Shown piece by piece: positions 49,850 through 62,115 of a stretch of 64,000 nt of DNA. Every line of letters starts with the position of its first letter. The stretch's first letter is position 1. Under the pieces are notes generated by a model, which ran no database searches, had not been told where the DNA came from, and saw only the letters and a list, made by a program, of their open reading frames with translations. The position numbers and the translations under genes were made by a program. Source of the DNA: Unio delphinus (lineage: Eukaryota > Mollusca > Bivalvia > Unionida > Unionidae); NCBI GenBank assembly GCA_029339505.1, contig JAQISU010000109.1, forward strand, positions 1,578,001-1,642,000, in the 5' to 3' direction.

Positions 49850-50336
49850 AGAGAAGGTTCGTAGCTTCCGAACACGTGTGTGCTGCATAGTTTAACTGTT
49901 TTGAAAATATAGATGATTGCTTAAGTTTTGTGCAGTGAAGAAGAAAAAGTCTAATTCTTCCATGGAACAGGATTTCTAAAGTTAAATCAAGTTAATGGTA
50001 AGTAAAAACTTACTTTTGCATTTGCCACTGTTCTGTAATTGAAGAAGGCATACGTCTTTTAGTCGCAAAACATGGTAAATCTAGCTCTTTTCACCGGTTG
50101 TCAAAGTAGCTCGCACTTGTCCCAAGATGAAAAATTCGCAAAAATCGCACGTTTTGGAAGCCGTAACTTCAGTTTGGTACAACGTTGAAAAGTCAATGAT
50201 GGCTTAATGAATAGAAAAATATCTCAGGATTAAACAAGCCATAGAGAATGGTCGTGTGCTTTTAAATAAAGAAATAGCAGAATGAAATCGAGGTTCATGG
50301 GTGGAACCAAGTGTTTGGAAGTTACGAACCTTCTCT
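49850..50336. mobile_element. MITE-like element with ~27-bp inverted ends
   Basis: AGAGAAGGTTCGTAGCTTCC at the left pairs with the reverse complement of the right end (AGAGAAGGTTCGTAACTTCC), two mismatches in about 27 bp. Flanked by the 5-bp direct repeat TTTTA (49845-49849 and 50337-50341). 487 bp, no coding capacity. The superfamily is not identifiable from the ends alone. Confidence 0.7.
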
Positions 50337-50341
50337 TTTTA

Positions 50342-50659
50342 TATAGTACTATAGAGGAGGTCATATGTCTGAATTGGTCATGGGGGTACTCTAAGGTATT
50401 TTTCTCACTCTGTATGTTTTTTTCTTTAGATTATTATTTATTTCTTCACATCAAGCTCGCGTCGAGCGCCTGTGATTTGTTCTAAATAAAAGTCATAACT
50501 TATGCCAATATTTTTTTTTTATTATATACACTAAATATAGTGGATCAAGAAAATTTGTTTTCTTAAGATCGAATTTTTTGTGTTCAAATGTTATTATAAA
50601 CACTTCTTTTCATGAAAATATTGTTTTACATAATTGTCGGATAGGACAGACGTGTATAT
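50342..50659. other. Intergenic, nothing recognised
   Basis: AT-rich DNA without genes or obvious repeats. Confidence 0.5.
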
Positions 50660-53600
50660 GTTAGGAACATAACTTATTTTAGTATACTTTTACCTTTTAA
50701 AAATTATTAAGTATATTATGTTAATAATTAAATTCTTTGCTAAAAATACTTGTATGTAAATTTTACTAACCTCATTTTATGACCAATATTGGGATGAGCT
50801 AAAACTCAAATTTAAAGAAGAGATTATTCGATATTCGAAAGAATTCTCAAAAACGAAAAACTTTAAAATTAAATCGTTGAGAAAAAAATACCAATATCTA
50901 AGACAACAATATGATCTAAATAATAAAGAAGAACTTTTCTTGCAACTACAAGAACTCCGGATGGCTATCAAAGAATTGCAAAATGAAAGATATATAGGAT
51001 CAATAATTAGAAGTAAAGCCAAAATTCTAGACAATAATGAAAAACCGAGCCAATTCTTTTTTTCAATTAGAAAATAAAAAGGGTTCTCGAAAAACTATTA
51101 CTGAAATTGAATATAATAACGTGACCTATAATTCTAGTGCTGATATTTTAAAATGTTTTAAAAAGTTTTATTCCAATTTATTTACATCTGAATCTATTGA
51201 TGAAGGATTATTTAAAGAATTTTTAACTGGATTGCCTCAGTTAAACGCTGAGGATAATCAATCCCTTATTAGACCTATTACTGAAACAGAAATTTGGAAA
51301 TCTTTAAGTATGATGAAACCTAATAAATCACCGGGACCTGACGGTCTCACAAAAGAATTTTACGTCACGTTCTTTGAACTTTTAGGCGACACATTAGTCC
51401 GCTTATATAATTTGATCTTTGAATCGAACACTATGTCCGATTCACAAAAATTATCCTATATTACTTTATTATGTAAGCATCCTCAAAATTCAAACAATAT
51501 GAAAAATTGGAGACCTATCTCCCTATTAAATTTGGACTACAAAATTTTATCTAAAATTATCACTAATAGACTTGGAAATGTCATGTCCAAAATAATACAC
51601 ATGGATCAAACATGTGGAGTTAAAGGTCGATCTATTTTTGACAATGGTCACCTTATACGAAATATCTGTGACTTTATAGAACAAAAGGAATTATCATGCG
51701 CATTTATATCTTTAGATCAAGAAAAGGCTTTTGATAGGGTAAACTATAAATTCATGTTAAAAACTTTGGAGTCTTTTGGATTTCATCCAGATTTTATTAA
51801 ATGGGTTTCAATTTTCTATACTGATATTAGTTCATCAGTTATAGTTAATAATTTTATCTCGGCCCCCTTTTTAATCTCAAGAGGAGTTCGTCAGGGTTGC
51901 AGTCTTTCCCCCCTTTTATATGTAATAGTGTACGAACCTTTTGCAATCAAGATTCGAAACGACCCAGAAATTATAGGTATCCAGGTGCAATAGAGGCCTG
52001 TAAGATCTCCCTTGACGCGGATGATAGTACAGGTTTCTGTTGCACGGACAAATCGATCGAACGGTATTTATTTTGGTCTCGTATGTACGATCGTACTTCT
52101 GGTGCTAAGGTAAATTACAGTAAATCAAACGGTATGTTCATGGGAAAATGGCATAACCGCAGTGATCACCCCTTTGGCATTTCTTGGATTGACAGGGCAA
52201 AAATTGTAGGGTTTCATTTCGGCAACAATTTAAGTAACGATGATCACTGGAATAAAAATGTTAATAAACTTACGAATACACTATTACTATGGAAACGTAG
52301 AAATTTACCTCTTATTTCTAAGTCCCACGTCATTAATCTTTTAGCTTACAGCAAAATTTGGTATACTGCAATCGTGACTGATCTACCTAAACATTATGAA
52401 ATTTTAATAAATAGAAATATCTTCACTTTTTGTGGGAATTCAAAATTTGAACCCCTTGCTAGGGCAGTAAGTATCAATCCCCTCTGTGAGGGGGGTTTGA
52501 ATATTATCCATTTGAAATGTAAAATTCAAGCAATGCGCATACAACACGTACAAAAACTGCTCGATGATGAATATTCAGCCAAATGGAAAGATTTTGCAAG
52601 GTATTGGATAGGTTTACAATTACGATTTTTCAACCCAAATTTAGGCCTTAACAAACTTACTCATACGCTCCATGTACCTGAATTTTATCAAAACTGCATA
52701 ACCATTTTCAAAACTTTTCACGAAAATAATCCCGATCTCGAGTCTGGTCAAGTTCCTACAAAAATCTTTAACCAACGACAATTACGAAACTATATCCTCC
52801 AACCCAAAATAACCAAATTATATGATTTAAATTTTGACAACATATGGAAAAACTTACATAATAAATTTTTAGACCCCATTACTCGAGATGTGTGTTTTAA
52901 AACCATACATGATATTTTACCTGTTAACTATAACATGTTCTTAAAGAAAATTTCTAAATCTAAGTTATGCAGTTTTTGCGGGGGAATAGAAACGATTGAT
53001 CATTTATTTTTTGAATGTAAATTAATACTTCCTTTACAACATCGGATTATTAAATGGTTGAAAAAACTCTCAAGAAACTCTTTCAATACCTTTTATACTT
53101 TCCTTAAATTCGGTCTTATCCCGAATGGGGCCTCGTTCTCGGAACCTGAATTCGAGGACTTGTGCCTTTTATTATGTGCTGAATATAAATATGCTATATG
53201 GATTAAACGTATACAAGCATATTTTTATAAAGAAGTGGTAACCAGTAACACCTTGTTATCCTTCTTCCTCTCCCGTTTAAAATGTAGAATCAGAACTGAC
53301 TTTTCCAGACTTAATATAGTTCACTTTATAGATAAATGGTGTTTAGCTGGATTATTCTGCTCTCTCTTTAACTTTGAATTAGTAATTGATATAAGCTTAG
53401 AATAATGTTACATTACCTTTCGTTTTGATAAATCCAGTTATATATAATCCTTGAATCTCTCCGTAGTACATAATAAACAGCTCTCTTGCCGCCATGTTTT
53501 AATCCACGTCTACCGGAATACCTCAAGCTGCACGTGCTAACTTTCTCTCCTTTATTGCTCGAGCTTTTACTGCACTTTTACCGTCTAATAGTCCTGTGTC

Positions 53601-54111
53601 AATATAATTTTGAATTCAACTTGTAGTTCAATGAATACAATGCCTTTAATATTACACATTAATTAATAATTTCAATAATTTTCTATTCGTATACATTTCT
53701 TATATGTCTTGCAAACTAAATGTATAACAATTTTGTACTCTATTACTATGTACATTTGTATGCATATAAGTGTTTTTTAAATGTCTGTATGGGTAGTGAG
53801 TGTGCATATATATTTTTGTTCCATGAATACAATGCCTTTAATATTACAATTAATTAATAATTTCAATAATTTTCTATTCGTATACATTTATTATATGTTT
53901 TGTAAACTTAATATGTATAACATTTTTGTACTCTACTACTATGTACATTTGTGTTTTTAAATGTCTGTATGGGTAGTGAGTGTGCATATATATTTGTGGT
54001 GAAAATGCGTGTATGAGTGACGGGCATGGGTGCTGATGGGAGAATGAACATTCACATGTATATTTTAAAATGTAAATATTGAATAAAGATTTTATGAAAA
54101 ATAAAAAAAAA
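50660..54111 (+). mobile_element. Tx1-like LINE (copy 3), internally deleted
   Basis: The first ~125 bp match the 5' region of the intact copy (54170-54300). Sequence then jumps to the middle of ORF2 (from 50785, matching 56698), so ORF1 and the endonuclease are deleted. ORF2 continues to 53405, followed by a 3' UTR and an A-rich tail. Its 3' UTR contains a duplicated ~200-bp segment (GTATGGGTAGTGAGTGTGCA at about 53787 and 53966). Confidence 0.85.
50785..53405 (+). pseudogene. Tx1-like ORF2 (RT), broken
   Basis: Three overlapping frames: to 51077, 51037-51993 and from about 51980 to 53405. Breaks lie at a T run near 51055-51063 and near 51985. RT motifs are kept (ISLDQEKAFDRVNY, GVRQGCSLSPLLY), but the catalytic motif reads SLDADDSTGF, with Asp replacing Tyr of YADD. 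The C-terminal zinc motif CSFCGGIETIDHLFFEC is intact. Confidence 0.85.
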
Positions 54112-54169
54112 CAGCTGGGGAGATACACGAGGATCAACACCCCCTCTCCAAAGCAACAGAAGTAAGTAT
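54112..54169. other. Spacer between LINE copies 3 and 4
   Basis: 58 bp starting CAGCTGGGGAGATACACGAG. It bears some resemblance to the first stem-loop of U1 snRNA; weak evidence. Confidence 0.3.
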
Positions 54170-54427
54170 ATGTATTTAAGAACATAACGTATTTTAGTAT
54201 AGTCGGTTTCCAAAAATTATGTGTATTTTCTTAATATTTAAATTCTCTGATAAAAATACTTGTATGCAAATTTTAGTAAGCCTATTTCATGTCAAAATAT
54301 TATATTTAAATAAAACATTAAACACGTGTATGTTCACATTACACGAGAGACACTACATAAATAAGGAAACTTTAGCGAGGAGGTTTCCCCAGGATAGCTA
54401 TAAATCTCACAAGAGTTATCAGAGAAA

Positions 54428-55357
54428 ATGTTCAGACGTGTTGAAGTTGATTTGTTTAAGTTTGTTAACCCTGACCTGTATCACAGGACTCTGAGGATAG
54501 ATGGACGCATGTCGCGAGAAGAAGCGCTCCGAAAGTTACAAGCCGCAGGTGTGGAGGCCACAGACTTACAAGGTTTTTATAGAGAGGGGGAGAGCTCCCC
54601 ATGGCACGCCATTCTAAAAACACATGAACAAGCCAAAAAGGTGGTAGCAGAAGGAATCAGTTACATCGCTAACCTAGTAATTGATTTGAGGGTGCATTGG
54701 TTGCCTCTTTATGTTAAAGACGACATTATTAAAGAAGTTTTACAAGAATACGGTCACGTCTTGGAAATTACAAGAGACAAAACTATCATAACAAGAGACC
54801 AAATGATAGACAATGGGACAAGGATTGTAAAACTAAGAACTACGGAGTTTGACAGAAGAAATATCCCACATATAGTTTCTCTTGGAATTTTCGGAATGCT
54901 TATCACTATGAAAGGCCGCCCGCCACTTTGTTTGAAATGCCGCCAGTCTGGTCACCTGCGGAAAGATTGCCCAGAGAAAGGGGCCAGTTATGCAGCCGTA
55001 GCCAAAAGCCAAGGGCCCGTTCCCCCCCAGACGCGGACACCAGAGAAAACCAATAAACCAAGTGAAGAATCTACGTCAACTTCTACCGTACAAATAACAA
55101 CAGAAAATAACACTGTGGATAACCCCGCCGTCCCTACCTCCCCCTCAGATGTTGCAGAAGGGGTAGAGGAACCAGTACATACCCAAACGGAGAAAAAGCC
55201 ACCAACCCCAGTGAAAAAAACAAAATCCAAGGAACCATCAGACAAGAGAGAATTGTTATTCGACCTTGATTCCGGATCATGGCAAGCTGTACAAACCAAA
55301 CGGTCAAAGAAAAACCATACGGAAATAGATTCGGATATGGATATTCAAATTTCTTAA
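54428..55357 (+). CDS. Tx1-like ORF1 (gag-like RNA-binding protein)
   Basis: 309 residues. Region HWLPLYVKDDIIKEVLQEYG and the following strand-rich part look like an RRM-type fold, then IPHIVSLGIFGMLITMKGRP leads into one CCHC knuckle, CLKCRQSGHLRKDCPEKG (about residues 178-195). The C-terminal third is Pro/Thr/Ser/Lys-rich and probably disordered. Expected to bind element RNA in the ribonucleoprotein particle (family knowledge). Confidence 0.8.
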   Translation: MFRRVEVDLFKFVNPDLYHRTLRIDGRMSREEALRKLQAAGVEATDLQGFYREGESSPWHAILKTHEQAKKVVAEGISYIANLVIDLRVHWLPLYVKDDIIKEVLQEYGHVLEITRDKTIITRDQMIDNGTRIVKLRTTEFDRRNIPHIVSLGIFGMLITMKGRPPLCLKCRQSGHLRKDCPEKGASYAAVAKSQGPVPPQTRTPEKTNKPSEESTSTSTVQITTENNTVDNPAVPTSPSDVAEGVEEPVHTQTEKKPPTPVKKTKSKEPSDKRELLFDLDSGSWQAVQTKRSKKNHTEIDSDMDIQIS

Positions 55358-55830
55358 AAACACTGAATTCTGTGAAAATGATACGGGAACGACCCCGGAC
55401 AATGAACGCAATATAATGGACCCGAAAACAACACGGACAGTAAAACGGACTATGATTAAGGCTAACGGATTAAAAATTTCAGGATTTTCCCTGTTTATAA
55501 GGTTTGTCCTTAACTTTGAATATAAATTGAATTTGTTTTCAAATTACTATTTAATTTCCCTTTTTGTTTTCATATTTCATGCAACATTTATAGATTTTCA
55601 CAGCTGTTTGTTCACTCATTATAATTTAACCCGTAACTATACACCCTCCCCTAGTTCGTTATTAGTATATAAGTCAGTTTTGGTCACGAGTTTTGTCTAC
55701 ATATATATTGAACTCTACTCATCTCGAGCTTGGACTGACTTGCTTCGTACACCTAAATACGCAGCAGTCAGTCTTACATGTATGAACGATGTTTAACCCA
55801 TTCTGGACATGACACGTTAATAACAAACAA

Positions 55831-58800
55831 ATGAGCAAAATTAATATCCTTACATTAAATGTAAATGGCCTTCGAGCCAACACTGATCAAAAACTACACG
55901 AAATTAGAAACTTGGTATCTTCTTATCATATTGACCTAGTTTTTCTACAAGAAACTCATGTAGAAAACAGAACCCTTTCTGCAAAAATTCAAAATAAATT
56001 ACAATGTTGCAATGCAATATGGAGCCTTGGCTCCATTCGTTCATCTGGTGTCGCTATTTTTAATTTTAATCCTAATATAACTTTCTCTAAATATGAAACT
56101 GATTATGATGGTAGAATAATATGTGCTGACTTTCAGCACAATAATATAATTTATCGTGCCTTAAATATATATGGCCCTAATCCAGATTCGGAAAAATGCG
56201 AATTTTTTAATTTGCTATCCACATTTTTAACTGGCCAACATAATCTCATTTTTGCAGGAGATTTCAACTGTGTCCTGAACTCTAACCTTGATCGGATAGG
56301 CAACTTAACAAATTATAGCGATAAGTCCATCCATGCCTTAAGGTCTCTTATATCCAACTTTAAATTAATTGATACTTTTCGTAAACTGAACCCGTTATCG
56401 AAAAGTTATACATGGCATAGAAACACACTAGACCCCTCAATACCACTTTTAGCAAGTCGACTAGACAGAATATATGTTTCAAAAAACATAGCAGATTTTA
56501 TCCTTAATTCGACAATTGTAAACTTTACTCAATCTGATCATGATGCTGCAATTTTAAGTATAACTTCCAACTCATTAATATCTTATGGTGCTGGTTACTG
56601 GAAATGCAATAACTCGCTTTTATACCACAACAATTTAAAAACACTTATTACGGTCTTAATACAGAGAGAACTGAAACATCATAATCTCACGTTAGAATAT
56701 TGGGATGAACTAAAACTCAAATTGAAAGAAGAGATCATTCGATATTCAAAAGAATTCTCAAGAATGAAAAACTTTGAAATTAAATCTTTGAGAAACAAAT
56801 ACCAATCTATAAGACAACAATATGATTTAACCAATAAAGAGGAACTTCACTTACAACTACAAGAACTCAGGATGGCTATTAAAGAATTGCAAAACGAAAA
56901 GTATATAGGATCAGTTATTAGAAGTAAGGCTAAAATTTTAGACAACAATGAAAAACCGAGCCAATTCTTTTTCCAATTAGAAAATAAAAAGGGTTCAAAA
57001 AAAACTATTAATGAAATTGAATATAATAACGTGACCTATAATTCTAGTGGTGATATTTTAAAATGTTTCGAAAAATTTTATTTAAATCTATTTACGTCGG
57101 AATCCATTGAAGAAGATTTATTTAATGAATTTTTAAATGGATTGCCTCAGTTAAATGCTGAAGATAATCATACCCTTATCCAACCTATTACTAAACCAGA
57201 AATTTGGAAGGCCTTAAATAAGATGAAATCTAATAAATCACCGGGACCTGACGGTCTCACAAAAGAATTTTACGTCACGTTCTTCGAAATTTTAGGCGAC
57301 ACATTAGTCCGCTTATATAATTTGATCTTCGAATCGAACACTATGTCCGATTCCCAAAAATCATCCTATATTACTTTATTATGTAAGGATCCTCAAAATT
57401 CAAATAATATGAAAAATTGGAGACCTATCTCCCTATTAAATGTGGATTACAAAATTTTATCAAAGATTATTACTAATAGACTTGGAAATGTCATGTCCAA
57501 AATAATACACATGGATCAAACATGTGGAGTTAAAGGTCGATCTATTTTTGACAACGGTCACCTTATAAGAAACATATGTGACTATATAGAACAAAAACAA
57601 TTATCATGTGCGTTTATATCCCTAGATCAAGAAAAAGCATTCGATAAGGTAAACTATAAATTTATGTTAAAAACTTTAGAGTCTTTTGGTTTTCATCCAG
57701 ACTTTATTAAATGGATCAAAATTTTTTATACTGATATTTGTTCATCAGTAATAGTCAATAATTTTATCTCGGCCCCCTTTTTAATCTCAAGAGGAGTCCG
57801 TCAGGGTTGCAGTCTTTCCCCCCTTTTATATGTAATAGTGTATGAACCTTTCGCAATCAAAATTCGAAACGACCCGGAAATTATAGGTATTAAGGTGCCA
57901 GGTGCAACAGAGGCCTGTAAGATCTCCCTTTATGCGGATGATAGTACAGGCTTCTGTTGCACGGACAAGTCGATCGAGCGGTATTTATTTTGGTCTCGCA
58001 TGTACGATCGTACTTCTGGTGCTAAGGTAAATTATAGTAAATCAAACGGTATGTTCATGGGAAAATGGCATAACCGCAGTGATCACCCCTTTGGCATTTC
58101 TTGGATTGATAAGGCAAAAATTGTAGGTTTTCTTTTCGGTAACAATTTAAGTAAAGATGATCACTGGAACAAAAATGTTAATAAACTTACAAATACACTA
58201 TTACTATGGAAACGAAGAAATTTATCTCTCATCTCTAAGTCCCACATTATAAATCTTTTAGCGTACAGCAAAATTTGGTATACTGCAACCGTGACTGACC
58301 TACCTAAACATTACGAATGTTTAATAAATAGAAGTATTTTCACTTTTTTGTGGAACTCAAAATTTGAACCCCTTGCTAGGGCAGTAAGTGTCAATCCCCT
58401 TTGTGATGGGGGTTTGAATATTATACATCTGAAATGTAAAATACAATCAATACGTATACAACATATACAAAAACTGCTCGATGATGAATTTTCAGCCAAG
58501 TGGAAAGATTTTGCAAGATATTGGATAGGTTTACAATTAAGATTTTTCAACCCCAATATAGGCCTTAATAAATTTACTCATACGCTTCATGTACCTGAAT
58601 TTTATAAAAACTGCATAACCATTTTTAAAACTTTTCATCAAAATAATCCTGATCTTTGTTTTGGCAAAGTTCCTACAAACATTTTTTACCAACGACAATT
58701 ACGAAATTATACCCTTAAGCCCAAAATAACTAAATTATATGATTTAAATTTTGACAATATATGGAAAAACTTGCACAATAAATTTTTAGACCCCATCACT

Positions 58801-59322
58801 CGTGATGTATGTTTTAAAACCATACATGATATTTTACCAGTAAATTACAATATGTTCTTAAAGAAAATTTCTAGATCAAAGTTATGCAGTTTTTGCGGGG
58901 GGATAGAAACCACCGATCATTTATTTTTTGAGTGTAAATTAATACTTCCTTTACAGCATTTGATTATTAAATGGTTGAAAAAACTCTCAAGAAACTCTTT
59001 CAATACCTTTTACACTTTCCTTAAATTCGGTCTTATCCCGAATGGGGCCTCGTTCTCGGAACCTGAATTCGAGGACTTGTGCCTTTTATTATGTGCTGAA
59101 TATAAATATGCTATATGGATTAAACGTATACGAGCATATTTCCATAAAGAAGTGGTAACCAGTAACACCTTGTTATCCTTCTTCTTATCCCGTTTAAAAT
59201 GTAGAATCAGAACTGACTTTTATAGACTTAATATCGTTCATTTTATAGACAAATGGTGTTTAGCCGGACTATTTTGTTCCCTTTATAATTTTGAACTAGT
59301 AATAGATATAAGCTTAGACTAA
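55831..59322 (+). CDS. Tx1-like ORF2 (endonuclease-reverse transcriptase)
   Basis: 1163 residues. APE-type endonuclease (about 1-240): LTLNVNGLRA, VFLQETH, LIFAGDFNCVL, SRLDRIYVS and SDHDAAIL, covering the catalytic Asn, Glu, Asp-Asn and Asp-His. RT (about 450-750): SPGPDGLTKEFY, NWRPISLLNVDYKI, FISLDQEKAFDKVNY, GVRQGCSLSPLLY and ISLYADDSTGF (YADD). C-terminal zinc motif CSFCGGIETTDHLFFEC (about 1010). All catalytic residues are visible. It nicks target DNA and primes reverse transcription from it. Confidence 0.9.
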   Translation: MSKINILTLNVNGLRANTDQKLHEIRNLVSSYHIDLVFLQETHVENRTLSAKIQNKLQCCNAIWSLGSIRSSGVAIFNFNPNITFSKYETDYDGRIICADFQHNNIIYRALNIYGPNPDSEKCEFFNLLSTFLTGQHNLIFAGDFNCVLNSNLDRIGNLTNYSDKSIHALRSLISNFKLIDTFRKLNPLSKSYTWHRNTLDPSIPLLASRLDRIYVSKNIADFILNSTIVNFTQSDHDAAILSITSNSLISYGAGYWKCNNSLLYHNNLKTLITVLIQRELKHHNLTLEYWDELKLKLKEEIIRYSKEFSRMKNFEIKSLRNKYQSIRQQYDLTNKEELHLQLQELRMAIKELQNEKYIGSVIRSKAKILDNNEKPSQFFFQLENKKGSKKTINEIEYNNVTYNSSGDILKCFEKFYLNLFTSESIEEDLFNEFLNGLPQLNAEDNHTLIQPITKPEIWKALNKMKSNKSPGPDGLTKEFYVTFFEILGDTLVRLYNLIFESNTMSDSQKSSYITLLCKDPQNSNNMKNWRPISLLNVDYKILSKIITNRLGNVMSKIIHMDQTCGVKGRSIFDNGHLIRNICDYIEQKQLSCAFISLDQEKAFDKVNYKFMLKTLESFGFHPDFIKWIKIFYTDICSSVIVNNFISAPFLISRGVRQGCSLSPLLYVIVYEPFAIKIRNDPEIIGIKVPGATEACKISLYADDSTGFCCTDKSIERYLFWSRMYDRTSGAKVNYSKSNGMFMGKWHNRSDHPFGISWIDKAKIVGFLFGNNLSKDDHWNKNVNKLTNTLLLWKRRNLSLISKSHIINLLAYSKIWYTATVTDLPKHYECLINRSIFTFLWNSKFEPLARAVSVNPLCDGGLNIIHLKCKIQSIRIQHIQKLLDDEFSAKWKDFARYWIGLQLRFFNPNIGLNKFTHTLHVPEFYKNCITIFKTFHQNNPDLCFGKVPTNIFYQRQLRNYTLKPKITKLYDLNFDNIWKNLHNKFLDPITRDVCFKTIHDILPVNYNMFLKKISRSKLCSFCGGIETTDHLFFECKLILPLQHLIIKWLKKLSRNSFNTFYTFLKFGLIPNGASFSEPEFEDLCLLLCAEYKYAIWIKRIRAYFHKEVVTSNTLLSFFLSRLKCRIRTDFYRLNIVHFIDKWCLAGLFCSLYNFELVIDISLD

Positions 59323-59845
59323 CGTTATATTACTTTTCTCTTTGATAAATCCAGTTACACATAATCCTTGAATCTCCGTATATCGCTATTTTTAATCCAC
59401 GTCTGCCGGTCTTCACGGTGCCTCAGGCTGCACGTGCTACCTTTCTCTCTCTTGTTTTTGCTCGGCTTCAATATTATAATTAAACAATAATTTCAATAAC
59501 TTTTCAAATTGTATCCATTTATTGTATGTTTTTGCAAACAAAATGTGTATATCATTTTTGTATTCTAATACTATGTACTTTTGTGCGAATGTGAAGTGGT
59601 GTGCATATATATTCTTGCATTATAATTAATAGATAATTTCAATATTTTCTTACTCATATATCTTTATTATATGTTTCTACTATTATGTGTAAATATAAGT
59701 GTTTTTAAATGTCTGTATGTAGTGAGTGTGGTGAAAATGTGTGTATGAGTGACGGGTGCTGGTGGGGGTTTTGACTATCATTTGTATAATTTAATATGTA
59801 AATATTGAATAAAGATTTTATGAAAAATAAAAATAAAAAAAAGAC

Positions 59846-61794
59846 TGGTTACACGTACAGACCGATTCAAACCCTTGAAGTGAGCAGGCCTGTGGAAGAG
59901 TTTGGAAAACACCACCCAAATAATTAAAATAATTTTAAATGTTCTTGTAAATGCACATGACCTTTTTCTCTGGATTCTAAATCCATGCTTTATCTGTCAT
60001 GAATATCTCCCGCAATAGTCATGACTCCCATTTAAGGGAACCTAAACAATTTTGGACCTTTTTAAGTTTTAATAACAGTAAATAAATAAGGGCCGGACAA
60101 ATTGAGACAGGAGCTGTACAGACAAATAAATTTGTACAGCTCTTGCTTCAAGGAAAACGGACCCATTCAAATAATAAAATAGGAAAATTGAGACACATAT
60201 AATAATCTGTAAATAAAGCACCTCAATTTATACAAAATTCAAAATTTTAACACTAAAGCATTAAAAGTGATAAAATCACATTGAAAATTTATCTTCCATA
60301 TTGGCGAAGATAATAACAAATTAAGACAACTGGTAAAATTTGGTAACAAGGCGATACTTAACACATACACGAGTATATAATATACTCTAATAGCAGCCAC
60401 ACAAATAGCATCATACACATAGCATACACAAGGACGAAAAGAGACCACTAGCCATGGTCAACAAAATTTGAAGTAACCTACTCGATTGGGTAGATCAAAT
60501 CCCAACTAGAAAGGTTTACTTAGAATACACTAGGTGAATAAAAATACCCCTTGTCAAAATATTTTATAACCCCGATGGGGAAAAATTAAATGGGACTTTA
60601 GAAGTAAATAATAAATAAAAAAACAACATAAAAAACGTCGGGGGAACACACATACATATAAACTTTTTTAAAATTTTTTTTGAATGGGGGGGGGGGGGGC
60701 GAGCATCTGTCTGGTGCTCAAAAAAAAAAAGAAAAGGGTTATCAACGGGTAAAAACCCGTTCAAATAGAAAAAAAAATTATATTTTATATAAACTAATGA
60801 AAAGATGCTATGTTAGTGTTGTAGATTATATAGAATTCAATTATAATACTAAATACTATCTTAATGGGGAAAGTACATTAATGATGACGCTATTGGGTTA
60901 TATCACGCGAAGTGAGAAGGCCTATGGAAAAGTTTGGAAAATCACCCCATTATGGTGTTTTATATTTATTTTATACTTATTTTTATTCAGTAGATTATAA
61001 AAAGTTAAAATTAATTTAAATTAGGCACCTCTTCTTCTCTAGATACTATATCCAAACTTTTTCTTTCATGTGACATGATACCTATTAAAGGGTAAATAAA
61101 AAAACCTTCGGAACATTTCTTAGATTAATTAACATAAATAAATAAAGGACGACACTAATTGAGTCAGGAGCTGTATAAGCAAATAAATTCGTACAGACCC
61201 TTACTCAAGACAGGCGGACCTAGACTATTAAATATTATTAGAAAGTAAATTGGTGTACATTAAATCTATAATTAAATACACTTCAATTTACATAAAATTC
61301 AAAATTTAACTAAAATTTATTTAAAATAAAAGCTTTAACGTGATAACCCATTTAGAGAGTTATCAAAAAGTAAGACAACTGGTGGAAAAATTTGAACGGA
61401 AAAGGCCATCCTTACAAAAACACAAAGTATACACTTATATATAGCAACATACAAATAGCACAACACAAATAGCAAACACAAGGATAATAGGGGACCACTA
61501 GCCATGGTCAAATGATAAAATAAAGTGGAATACTAACTTGGGTAGGTCAATTCCTATCTAGTAATGTCCTACTTAAATAACACCAGGGGAAGAAAAAATA
61601 CCCCTTTTCAAACATATAATCCCGATGGGAAAAATTTTAAAAAAAACTTTCAACAACATATCAGGGGAGAACACATAAACGTAAAAACTTTTTTTACTTT
61701 TTTTATGGGGCGGGGGCCACATGTCTGGTGCCCCCCCCCTCCCCAACAAAAAAGAAAACACGTTACCTTGTTTTTGCATTATCGTTTCATAATT
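59846..61794. repeat. Degenerate ~1-kb tandem duplication
   Basis: About 59877-60900 matches about 60911-61790 as diverged direct repeats. Shared landmarks: GTGGAAGAGTTTGGAAAACA against ATGGAAAAGTTTGGAAAATC, CAGGAGCTGTACAGACAAAT against CAGGAGCTGTATAAGCAAAT, GACCACTAGCCATGGTCAA in both, and a G- or C-rich tract followed by GAAAA near 60690 and 61710. No gene is supported. Its origin (old element or host satellite) is unknown. Confidence 0.65.
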
Positions 61795-62115
61795 TAGTTA
61801 ATTATCTTGTTTACGTTTGCAATTTTGAATATGTTTTGCACCATTTGAATTTTGCATTCTTACATTTATAAAATATTATTGTTGTAAGTTCATTTATTTA
61901 ATTTAGAATTGCGTTTGAATTAATTTTGCTTTGTATAATCTATGGATTTTCGTGGTATTATCTTGGATTTGTATTATCATTTAAATTCTTTTGTTTATTA
62001 ACCTGTTCAATTTTGTATAATTGTATTCATTGTTTCTTGCTGGTTTGCAGCTTTTAATATGTACATATATAACCAATAAACTTTTATTAAATAAAACAAA
62101 AAAAAAAAAACAAAA
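61795..62115 (+). mobile_element. LINE 3' end remnant
   Basis: A T-rich stretch ending CCAATAAACTTTTATT and a long A tail, followed by CTGCGTGTACTGGGTTACAC, the same flank found beyond LINE copies 1, 2 and 4. The body is too degenerate to read. Confidence 0.45.

Larger units (their letters stand above)
54170..59845 (+). mobile_element. Tx1-like LINE (copy 4), both ORFs open
   Basis: 5' UTR to 54427, ORF1 (54428-55357), a 473-bp spacer, ORF2 (55831-59322), 3' UTR with AATAAA near 59811 and a tail of A and AAAAAT units. Both ORFs are free of stops and carry all expected motifs, so this copy may be recently active and could be the source of related copies here. Assignment to the Tx1 clade of the L1 group is from resemblance of RT and endonuclease motifs and the CCHC ORF1. 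The 5' boundary is placed where similarity with copy 3 starts. Confidence 0.85.

Noticed and set aside
55416..55796. 126-codon ORF between LINE ORF1 and ORF2
   Set aside because: It lies in the inter-ORF spacer, has no motifs and is absent from other copies.
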